Below are positions 40,501 through 52,500 of a DNA stretch of 64,000 bases, in pieces. Position numbers and translations under genes: made by a program. Every line of letters starts with the position of its first letter. The first letter of the stretch is position 1. The notes beneath the pieces are model-generated. The model searched no databases. It had not been told where the DNA came from and worked only from the letters and a program-made list of their open reading frames with translations. The stretch is from Lineus longissimus (Eukaryota > Nemertea > Pilidiophora > Heteronemertea > Lineidae): contig NC_088311.1 of the NCBI RefSeq assembly GCF_910592395.1, positions 22,912,646 to 22,976,645 on the forward strand. The letters are read 5' to 3'.

Positions 40501-43500
40501 TGTAGAGCGTCTTCATACGTTGCATACCAAAGCCGCCATTGCAATATGCCCTCCGGCCTGGCTTTCAGCTTGAGTGTCTCTTTCAATCATCGGTTAAGTC
40601 CTGATGAAACAATGGCTCTCGCATGCAAGCTTGTGGCTTGCATACATAATATCCCAGTTAGCAGTCTTGCGGTGTCAAAGACATGTTGGATCAGTGTGAG
40701 GCTCTTGTGCCATTGGCGAACACAATGTCTTTTCCGATCTTCCTCATTCTCATGCACAGAGCACATCTTGATGTTGCACGCTCAAAGTTGTAGCTTTTGG
40801 AATGTACCTCCGTGCCGATTTTTAACTGAATTGTCTGCCCGATGGCTGCTAGTCTAGCTAAAACAATATGGCTCACCAACCCGTGGCAAACGCAGTATGG
40901 CACAATGAGATTTCTGCAAAAAAACAACAACATAATTTCACCACGCGAGACTAGTTTTCAGTGGAATGAAACTGATTTATTTAAAAAATATTCTTTGCGC
41001 TATGCATTATATAAAAAGCAGCAACAAACAACCTTAATTAGTCTTGGGACGAATCGTGAAAATTCAAGATAAACCGACGCCATTTGTCACGCAAGTTTGC
41101 GATTTTGTCTGATTAACATGACAAGTTCCTCTCGCAGGATCCGCAGATATGAAATAGCTGTGTTGCTTTCGTACACTGGATAATTCTCTCCCAGCATTTG
41201 TCTTCGTATATCACTATCTTCTTATACATGTACATGTAATTGTTGGAAACGTTAGCACCAATGAAGTATCATTGAAAGATGTCGCTGACGGCCACTTTCG
41301 GGCGATTCTCCAATCGAAAGACGCCCCCTGCTCATTACAAAAAATCCTGGGTCAATGGTTAATCAGCAAGATTTTGGCCATTTTAGATGATCTTACTTAA
41401 TTGTAAGCATGCATGTAGTTACAGTTTGGTCGTTTTGGGGTTCATTTGATGCTTTTATTTCATTTTTATGGCCGAACTGACCTAATTTAATATCCTTTAG
41501 CAAGGGATCTCACGGCTAATTCCTCGTTGGGGATAACCTGTCGGACCGCAACGCCATCGACAGCTTTGGTGATATAATATGGACGCTTCCGCTTCACCCA
41601 AAGCAGTTTCGTGGCGTGGGGAAATCGGCGGATTCAGCGATGCGAAGGATGCTTAATACTTGATATGAAAAGTGTTTGTCAGTTTCGATTTCGGTCAGGT
41701 CAATACATTATGAATCACATAATCCTGGTATGGTTTACCATTCCCGTGACTATTGTTTACACCAATACTTTGTGATGGGTCGATATTGAGTCGCTTCAGA
41801 TACCTGTTCTCGGACCGCTCCTGTTGTCGACCGCCAGCCCATGTATTACTCCGACTAAATTAATAGTCTACCTCCGCATTCTAGGAATGGCCCAATATTA
41901 AACAAAGGTCTATCATTTATTCTTCCGTGTACTTCACCCATTTTCACCAGACATGAGTAAATGGTTTGTGGACAATATCGGATAGGTTTGAACAAATCAC
42001 CATTAGCGTACGATGGATATGTATTTTAATGGTAAACGGCATCAGGTCCGGGCATGAGACTCCGAACTGCGAGAGTCACGATGTAGCCAGTCAGGCCATT
42101 CTCCAAAGCAGACATAGTAAGCATTATTCTCTCTGCCATTATAAGTTTCCATGTATACGTCACTCTAAATCAAGCATTCCGATCGCGCAGTGTAATCAGA
42201 TTCAGAGTAATTGCCGCCGCCGCCGCCGCAGATTCGTACTCACTTCGGGGATGAAATTGCAAAAATAGAGTGATCCAAACGGCGTGGTAGAGGCCATTTG
42301 AAGGCAATGGGAGCCAGTTCAAGCAGGGACGGAATAACGCCATAAAAAACACATGTAGGCCAGGGGACTTGCTATGTCATCATTTTAAAGGCCTGCGCTG
42401 TCGTATCGTTGTATCTGTGCCAATGCGTACCGGATATAAATCTTTTCAAATATGCCGTTGTCTAACTGTATAGACAAGTGCAAGTACTGCATATAAGTAC
42501 TAGGTTTTAGCGAATTCGCGTGCACAATACATTGTAACATCACTTTACGACAATCTTCATTCATATTGCGGCTCAAGAAAATATTATAAACTAAAATGTC
42601 GTAAGCCTTTGAGTCAGTTTTCTAAGTGAGAAAGATGTCTTACAATACCGCGTTGCTTCTTTTTCCGCAAATCTGCTGTGGCCAATATTATTATATCAAA
42701 AAGACCACTAACAGACTCAGAAAAAACACATCAGCGGACCCCGTATCACGTCTTCCCTTGTTGAAGAAAGCACACGCGCGCCGTATTCAAGAAAAATCAC
42801 ATTAAAGCTGACAGGACCGGCAAATGGCAGTATAAAGAAGATTTATTGGCGGCTCGTAATCAGATCTAGTCGCGAAGTGTTTGACACACTGCCTTCAGAT
42901 GGATGTATTGACCTCCTCCACCACATCTTACCCGCGTGGTCAGTGAGTGGGAATGTTATTGAAAGTGCTTGGACTTTTCTTGTGATCATGGTAATCAGCT
43001 CATGGCCTTGAATTGCTGGAATTGCCTCGGGGAATGCCAATTCAAACGGGTGCAATGGCCGCTATATTATATCACGGGATTGGCCGTTCACTTACTTTAG
43101 CGCCCTGAGATTCATGGTTTTTCACGCTTACGTCATATGCAGGCGGAGTGTATTGAAAACTATTGGTTCTACGAGGATGTTACTTTGGTGGTCGTTCCAC
43201 AAATTAAAATAACACCCACCACTGCCGTAACAGCACCAGAGAACACAGACAGATTCTTAAAGAATGTTACGATATGGTGAACTTAACACGGGTCATGCAA
43301 CTGTTCTTTGACGACAATTTAAGTGCATACTTGCTCCATATAGATGGTACATACATGTACAGCGATCAGGAAAATCATACGAGCATTGCGTTGAACATTG
43401 TGAAAGTACAGCCCAACTGAGAGTATACAGACATCGCTATGCGAATTGGCTATTGGCGTCGCCTGATGTTAGAGTAGTGAACTAGATATAGTTGTGGCAA

Positions 43501-46500
43501 TACAATAAACACCACAGTTTGTCGTACTTACTGATAGATGAATAGCTGCCATTGTTACAGTTGTAAATGCTTTGAGTCTCGGTTAAATGGAGTTAACCAT
43601 CATCCGTAGGAGCATGAGGAGCATGATGATGTTCCTTTTTCTACAGTTTCATCATCTCCATCTTCAAGGTCTGACGATCAAATCATATATAAGTAAATAA
43701 ACGAATTAGATTTCCTCTAATGGGAATTGTACGCTTATATGTTTAAATATTTGTTGTATGTCTGCAGTTACTTCGGTCGATGAGGGCAGTCGGTATTGAT
43801 TTTTTCGCTCACATCTACATCATGCAGTGTCATAGCGTGGCCTGAATTATCGGTCATTGTTGTATTGACTCAGGATGTGCACTCAGTTGGTATGAAATTC
43901 CTTTTCCTTGATCATCAACTGGGAAAAAGCCGTTTCTTCGAACAAACAAAAACAACACGCCAGAGAACAACCGCAGAGGCCATCGGGTCTGCCGCGTTTT
44001 CACCCAAGGCACTGGAAAGTCGGAAACAGCAGATATTTTCTCGCCAAAAGCCTACTCTATAGGCCTAGCTGATAGAGGCAGCCCGATTTCTGCATCCAGG
44101 CTTTGCCCTCATGACCTTTTGATAAGACGTTAATGATGACGATGATATCTTGGTAGAGTGTAAATCAGTGGTTAAAAGATATGCTAGATTTCCGCTGGGA
44201 AAAAACTGCTTTATATGTAGAACCATACACCACTTTCTCGCCCTCTAAGATACGCTCACCAAGTGTAAATCCATCCACGAAAAGTTGTTGTGACAGACCA
44301 GCCAAATACTCTTCCGGAATTGAAAAGCAAGAGCATGATTATGCCAATGGGGTAGGCATTTCTATTGATCACTCCCAGCCGATATTTTCTCGACCTCAAT
44401 GCAATAATCGCGATAAATCATAACATATTGAATTCAGGACGAATGAGGCCCAGGAGCCAGGGGAACTGCAATACGGTATCAAGTATTCCAACATAATAAG
44501 ATCCGAGACAGTTCTACAATGTCTACAATCTTAAACTATCGCACTCTACAAAAGCAATCTCAGTTGAACTGCCGGAGTCATGAGGCCGATTCATCATGGT
44601 TATAATGATCAACAGCAATGCTATCTCGCAAGGTTAGGGCGAGGATAATTTCCCTCCAGCAGCAGAAATCACTTTAAAATGATAGTGGTAAAACTGTAGA
44701 TCTCTTCTATTCTTGGTATTGTCTCGTCAGTGTTCGAAGATTTTTACTCTCAGGGGAGGATTACTATGACTATTAACTGGACTGATCGTCTTCCGACGGC
44801 TGGGATGTTCTTCGGTGTCAGTCTTCAGTATCAGGCCTTCAAATGTTGAAGGAATATAAGGTTTGTGAAATTCAAGCCAAATCGCATCTAATCGCATTCA
44901 GTGGAAGGCCAGCTAGCTACCGTAAACCTATCCTTTCCAAAGTTCATTTTTTGCCCACCCGATGTTTTGGAAGGTACAGTCTTAGCCATCTGTCTCATCC
45001 ATCGTTTTACAAAAGGGCAATGAATTAGATAGTAGGGGTCTATAATTCCTATTACTAACACCGGCCATGCCAATCTCCTCGCTATGAAATGCAGGAATAA
45101 TTTTATTAGCATGCCGTCTGTTGCTCTCTTGTAACCGATTCACTCGATCACATTCCTGCACGCTTCATTAAAATCTGACGTTTGCTCGGTTAAGCATCCG
45201 AGTTTGCATCAATTTAGAGGCAAAAAACCCACTCCCGGGTTTGCCACCGGCCGTATATCTCAGATCCGGGGAAAACAATTTGCATACGCTGATTTATCAT
45301 TCGTAAACATGGTAATTCTTTATCATGTGGATTTCATAATCGGGTCTGTTCGTGAAAATTGTTTGCACGTGGCCCGCTGGTACATGTAATTAGCGTAATG
45401 TATTTTGCTTCAAATGGCTCCGATTTGGCCCTGCTTTGTCAGATTCTGGATACCAAGGTATATTTAGATACACAATGTACTTCAACTTTCGAAAACTCCC
45501 AGTGTTATTTTCACGGGAAATGAATATTGGTTCGCTCCCATGGTTATGGGTGATTGCTCTCAATTCTACATCCGTTGCCCAGTCATAAAACGTCACCTGC
45601 TCACCCCTTTCCTGTTATGTCGTTCCAGGGAGAAGAGGACCTTTACGTACAGTACGACGAATCGGATGCACTGCTCGCCAAATCCGTTATTCAGTTCTTA
45701 GATACTGCTGGCTTCCGTCACCTGTCGATAATAGTTGACAAGTCCTATGCAAATTGTGATCATCATGACCGTTTTCTCGAGACATTCCGAACCCAAGGCG
45801 AGTCGGACCTGTGGTCGATTGAAGAGGTGGTCCGCCTCAATGCATACGACTCTCTCGATAGTATTAAACTCAAACTGACCAAACTCCACGAAAACAAATC
45901 GAAAGTTATCGTAGTATTCTTGCCTTTGTTCCTCCTGAAGCGGCTGGTGGCTGCTGCGGAGTATCATAACCTTTTCGGGTTAGGGTACGGCTGGTTCATT
46001 GCCAATCATACCTTGGACTTCGATAACGAAACTATGCAGATGTTACCCGTCGGAACCATTGGCATTCAGCGTCTAGCCGTCCCTAATTTTTCCGATCTCA
46101 TCCAGGATGTGGTGCGCCTTATTGCTACGGCTACTGAGGGTCTCGCCACGGATAATAACTCGATCTTTCAGGCTATTGTAGAAAGAAACGTTTTCTGTTG
46201 TAACACTTCTGAGTTGGAAAAGCAATACGCACAATTACACTTCAGGTTAGTATACAACACCCTGCTTACCACTCATTTTGATGATCCACCCTGCTTGTTA
46301 AAAACCATGTTCAGCCATATACATTTTTTACAGCTAGACATCAAGCCTGTGCAATGAAGATTGGCAGGTAATATAAAAGAACATGCGTTGGCCACTTCAA
46401 AGCAATGCTTCTGATAAAAAGCTAACTTTTTATCATGCAAAGAATGGTAAGCTCAGTTGTAGTTGATGAACTTTTTGCCAACGGTTGCTGATTAGAACAG

Positions 46501-49500
46501 AATGGCAAGCTATACTGATTGACCGTTTTCTAATTGCTTATCCGTTTTGTTTCAGGTCTATCATCAACACACTAACCACAGTCGGTTTCGACGTCTACGG
46601 TTCTCGGAACGTCAGTGATTTCTCTATCGTCAATCTGAAGCCAACGGAGACCGAGCCCAAGGCCCTGGTCCAGGTTGGCGAAGTCAGGAACGGAAAGGCG
46701 CAGCTGGATACCATAGTGTGGTTCGGAAATTCACTCATTGCGCCTACTGTGAACGGTAAACGGAGATTACGGGTAGTTACGAATCTTGTGTCGCCTTTCG
46801 TGATGGCAATGCGACCTTTCACTCACGATAATAGCTGCTTGACAGAAGTGCAATGTCTTAAGTTCAAAGACAGCAACATGACCGATAAAGATGAAATTGA
46901 TCAGATTTTTCATGATTTTAGAAGTCGCATAGTCGACCCCACCAGGCCTTATGAAATATATTGCTGCTCTGGTCTGAGTATATCGCTGCTGCAGCAGTTA
47001 TCCAAAGACTTGAATTTCGAAGTCGAATTGTATATAGTTGCGGATGAAAATTACGGTGCTATTGTTAACGGACGCTGGAACGGTTTGGTGTATGACTTAA
47101 TGACCGGTTCGGCAGACTTGGCCGTAGCTGCCTTCAGTATTACTAAGAGCAGATTATATGTGATAGATTTCTCTGTGCATTATTTTCAATCCGGATATTC
47201 GATACTTGTCCGAAAAAAAGAGGCTCCGACGCCGATAAATGCTATATTTGAACCGTTTGATATAGAGGAATGGTTGATGATTGCTCTCTCGGCTGTGATT
47301 GCCGCGATAGCCATGGCCGTCTTGGAATGGAACAGCCCATTTGGGTTGTCACCAAATGGCAGGCGGCGGGACAAAAACTACTCCCTAGCTTCCTCCATGA
47401 ACACAGTGTGGGCAGTCTTGTTTGGCCACACGGTCAAGACGAAAACTCCAAAATCATGGCCGGCCAAATTTCTACAAAACTGCTGGGCGAGTGCCTCTAT
47501 ATTCGTGATAGCCAGCTATACTGCAAACATCGCCTCGTATATCGCTGGAAAGAACCTTCCAGTCAGTTATATAGGGATTAATGATCCAATGGTAGGTATG
47601 GTTTTTGATGTCGTTCGGCAATCAGTAGCATCTAAAATATACAAGGCGATGAAACTTGTCCATGTATATTGAGTCAGCATAAAGATTGACCATTACGGTA
47701 TGATGATGATGATGATTACCTAAACAGCAATTATTAGCATAAACTGGACCTTTGTGATACATGATAATGGCGATTATGATCATCTACATGTAAACCACAA
47801 GGACATTGAGCAGAAAAATGGCTAGTTGTAGTATATGATAATGAATAGTGATAAAAACCTCAACCATTCGAAGTCAGCATAAAAAATATATCTTTGTGGT
47901 ATGATGATTATGATCACCAAAACAATCGAAGTCAGCATGGAAACTAAACCTTCGTGATATACATAATTTATAGTATGATGATGATTATGATCACACAAAA
48001 CAATCAAAGTCGGCAATGATAATGGACCTGTGTGGTAGGCCTACATGATGATGATCAAAATCACATTATCCAATCAAAGTCTTGGTTTTTTGTCTAGCTC
48101 AGAGAGGTCAGGGTAGCAGTATTAGTAAGTAGCTCTTGCGAAACATACATCAAACACACGAACATACCTCTGTACAACGTGATCTCGAGATATGTTGTGA
48201 ACGAGTCCAAAACTGGAGTCGAAATGCTCAAGTAGGTCAAAGCTCAAACAAATTCATTATGGTATGTTGGCATGCGTGGTAGAGTTTCTATAATACATCC
48301 GACACTTCCAATGCACTGGTATGCATGGACCCGGATTTCATCAGTGGTTTGGCCCTATACATGTCTATCCCCATTGAGGCAGTTGTCTCCGTAGATATCA
48401 TCCCAAAAAAAAGTAAAAAACTCACTGACGACGCTCTGAGAAGTGGATCTGACAGAACAAAATCTCGATGATGTACTGAATCTTCACAAAGAGAATAAAG
48501 TAAGGATGGATGCCATGATGAAGAAGCCGGCAGTAAACCTTCTGTAACAGTGCCAAAACGTGTCAAACTGAGTTTATGGCGCCATTTTACACAAAAAAAG
48601 TTAAGGGCGATTTCCCATCAATACATTGTTCACCATCAAATTATATTATTACCACGTGCATTGGCTGTCGTCACCAATGGATCCTTACTACATATCGTTA
48701 TGCATGGCGCTGTTCTCCGGGCGTTGTTCCCTTCGGTGTGTGGCGTTGTTCGCTTCTCTATAATGCTATAACATGCTACATGTACATGTATGCCTCAACT
48801 GCCATAATGATTTTAAAATCTGCTTATTAGAAGCCGCACTGTTCATTAGTTGACTCTCTTGCACATCACCACTGTTTTCTATACCCTCTTGCTCAAAACT
48901 ACACTATGCCAAAAATATATAGCAAACAAAACAACAATTTTTCAATTTATTCTTGATATTTGTAAACAGTTTGCAACATGTGTGTGTTGCATGACTTTAC
49001 ACCTAATTACATGTCAATATGATGAAACACTTGATGTGAAAAAAATCAATCTCTGGTATCTAACTTTGACCTTCTCGAAAAAGACAGTTAACAAAAATAA
49101 ATGCGAGTAAAATGAAGGCATATTATGCAACTTTGAAGGGAATGATTGTCAAAGGAATTTTAATCAAAGTTACCCTATAATCATTTTTCAAATAAAATAA
49201 AATAATACAATCACACTACATATTGTTAAACAATCATCTAATCGGATTGTAATTTTGATTCTGAACTCGGTACATTTAGTCAAGGATACTTGATTTAGTT
49301 CTTATGCCAAGATAAAACGAAAAAAGGAATATTTTGCGGATTACAGTTATTATTCTCCTGAAAGACAAGGGCATTTTCCAGACCAAATTCTGACTGTAAG
49401 CCAACTATATAGTCTTTACAATTGGTATGATATTTATTTAAAGTACATGTAGTTGTCTATTGGAATGTTGGTGCATATTTTCATATTGTCGGATGGGCAT

Positions 49501-52500
49501 TCTTAATCGTTTTGTGTTACTCTATTCTTAACCGTTTAATTCCTTTTTCTACAGCTTCTGGAAAAATCGTTCAATGTAGCGGTCTATAAAGGACATGCGG
49601 TCAATGACTTTCTTACTGTAAAGCCGGCGCTTCACCAAAAACTCAAGTATTTGAATCAGATGACCGATGAGAAATGCAGCACTCAAATTCCTATTTCTAT
49701 GCTGACGTAGGTGTTGCGTGTTGTTTTGCAATTGACAGTGCATTTGACTGAAACATGTAGATATTGTGAAACTTGAAATGTTGCGATGTTGTTGCATGAC
49801 ATTTGTTCCTGACTTAACGCTATCTATCTTAAACATTTATGAGCGCTTTCTTTCTCACAGCGTCTGTTTGCACATGCTCCGGTGTTAACAGTTAGCGCGT
49901 ATCTCACTGCCGGTGCTTCGTTACCCTCAATGTCGTGGGGTTTGGCCAGTGCATGATTGATGTTTTATACTATGCATTTAAGGTGAATGTGTGATGTAAA
50001 ATCGATCATTGCGTTATTTTGCTCTTTCCTCGCAGTTAAACGAATTCAGGCCTAGGCCATACACGGTCTATTGTCTTTAAACAAAGCCCGCTCTCAACTC
50101 GGCCTAGATTCCAATTGTTCTGCTGTCTTATCAATTGGTTATCAGGGCAAATCTTTATAACATCAACCCCCACGGACGACTTTCATGGGATCGATTAGCT
50201 TGAAACTGCAAGTGCAAATAGACGCGATGATGCTCTCTGCATGAAGGGGAACTTTTGTCCCTCTATCCGTAGTCGTGGCGACTTTCAAGGCGACAGCTCA
50301 TGTGTTTCTACGTTGATCATTTCTCAATTGTGTGTTGCATGAGAAAAATCGCGACGGCTCTGCATGGACTTGTAATACACTGTGTATATGTATACTGTAT
50401 TGTTGTTATTATTCCCATTGTCTCAATAGACCTCCAAAAATATTTTCAAAATGAAACGTAAGTAAGTATACATTATTTTCAGCACGTGAGGTGTTATGCA
50501 TTATTGACGATGTCAATAGGGATAAAATATTGTTGAATTGTAAATTCAACTTCAAATTCTAATTTTGAACAAACAAACCTGGTTTTAAAGGAAGAATCAG
50601 CTGTTTATATGACGACTGTCTCGAGTTCTTCCGTGTGTTCTTCCGCAGAACAACGGTAGCGCAGTGGAAGAGAGTCGGCCTCATGATCAGGAGGTCGTGG
50701 GTTCGACTCCCGGCCGAGTCACTGCTTAGTTCCCCTACTGGTCGAGTTCAAGTGAGCGCCTTCTGGTTGCTCTTTGAAACCCCTGATTGATTTCTGTCGA
50801 GACCGGGGTAATAATATGATATCCCAAAGCGCTTTGAGCGAGAACTATAGTGTCACGGAATTGCGCTATATAAAAGACTCATTATTATTATCAACAAGAA
50901 CCGCATTGGTTCCTCCCATTTGTTTGCTGATCACTTGTATTCAGGGATTTATGACCAATGAGACAATATCTAAATCAGGGGGGAAGTGTTCATCACTGCC
51001 AAACATAATTTTGTGTAGTGTAGTTCGGTGTCAATACTTGATAGATTAGAAGCTAGAACAGAACGTATTTTCAAAGTTTTGCAAATAATTGTTGTGAAGA
51101 GTTTTGCTTGTCTCGTTAGGATTATTTTGTGAAGATTCATGTAACTTTTTCCAAACAAATTAGTAGCTTTTTTGTCGCACCACTAGTGCTATCATGGAAT
51201 AACGGTCCTCCTTCTCCATACATTTTCTCTTCCCCTTACTCATTTGACCAACGAGAAGTTTGTCGTTTACCACTGCGTTTAGAGTGACGCTTTTGTGCTG
51301 TAGACAATGTATACACATTGGAAGCCTGGTGTAGTCTGCCGAGGCAATAAGTTGCGTCTTCCGTGACAACTATCGTGAACTGTTCTCACCATAGACTTAC
51401 TACATATCGCTGAAGATCGAGCCTTTCAAAATGTAATCTCCAGTCGTCCAGAATCACAAAATGATGCTGTCGATGAAAACAAGTCTTCTCAGCAGTAATA
51501 CATGTATTATGAAACTATCTGTTTCTACTGTGTATTATCGTAAAATACCTCCCAACTAACATATTTTTATGACACTCGCAGGTCCGGTGAAATCGACGCT
51601 TATTTGGATGACACACCAGTTCTTACCTATGCAAAAAATACATTGGACAGCAAGTGCGTGCTGAGGATGGCAGGAAGACAGTTCGGGGCGGATGGATACG
51701 GGTTGGGGTTCAAGAAGAATTCACCTCTGGAGGTAGGTTATATACTAATGAATTAAAGCACTTCTTCATTGAACATCTGTGGTATAAGTACCAAATCAGT
51801 ACCAGTTACCATTGCCCGGGGCTAATAATCTACATCGAATTTAGTCTAAACAGTGCGGTTTCCGACGTTACCGCTGTAGTGGAATTTAAACTTAATGTTG
51901 CCGTTTTATTATTTTTTCAGAACGAATTCTCGGCAATGCTGTTGAAGTACCGCTACAGTGGATACATCGAGGACTTAAGGAGGCAGTTTTTCTCCGCCGT
52001 GCCGTGTGTGGTTCCGAATAAGAATCGGAATGAGCTTTCATTCACTATCAAACATTTGGCTGGGATATTCGTCATGATCTCTGTCGGGGTGATAGCATCG
52101 CTCTTTCTGCTGACTCTTGAACACGTCGTTTTTAAGTACACCATCCCATATTTAAGACGGAAGGACCCCAAGAGCTCTTGGAAAAGTATTAAGTTAATGT
52201 TTTTTAGTCAGGTAAGTTACTCTATGTCAGCTTTACCATTTCAACAAGGTAAGGAATGAAGCTATACTTGGAGACTGGCCTCCACAAATAGTACTGACAT
52301 TAACTTCTGTGTTCTAGCTCAGAAGCCCTCAGAACAAGTTTGCGAATCATGGTCGGCGAACGCATCGAGATGCATGACGAAAAGAATAACGTGCTTATTA
52401 GTTGGGGGAGAGTATTTGGAACTTTGAGGTTAATTTTGCCTTCGCGTTCGTACAGGTGTGGGAGGATAACGGCCATCGCATTTTAACTGTACTTTGGTGT

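Noticed and set aside
40450-40857. 135-codon open frame
   Set aside because: Overlaps a dispersed repeat that is present three times in the neighbourhood without conserving the frame.
50650-50722. Functional tRNA gene
   Set aside because: The A and B boxes are present, but the 7-bp acceptor stem does not pair and the T stem is imperfect, and a SINE body and tail follow directly.
51654-52259. 201-codon frame read as one exon
   Set aside because: Its first part reads exon 5 in the wrong frame and passes through an intron with good GTAGGT and TTTTTTCAG borders; only its second part is exon 6.
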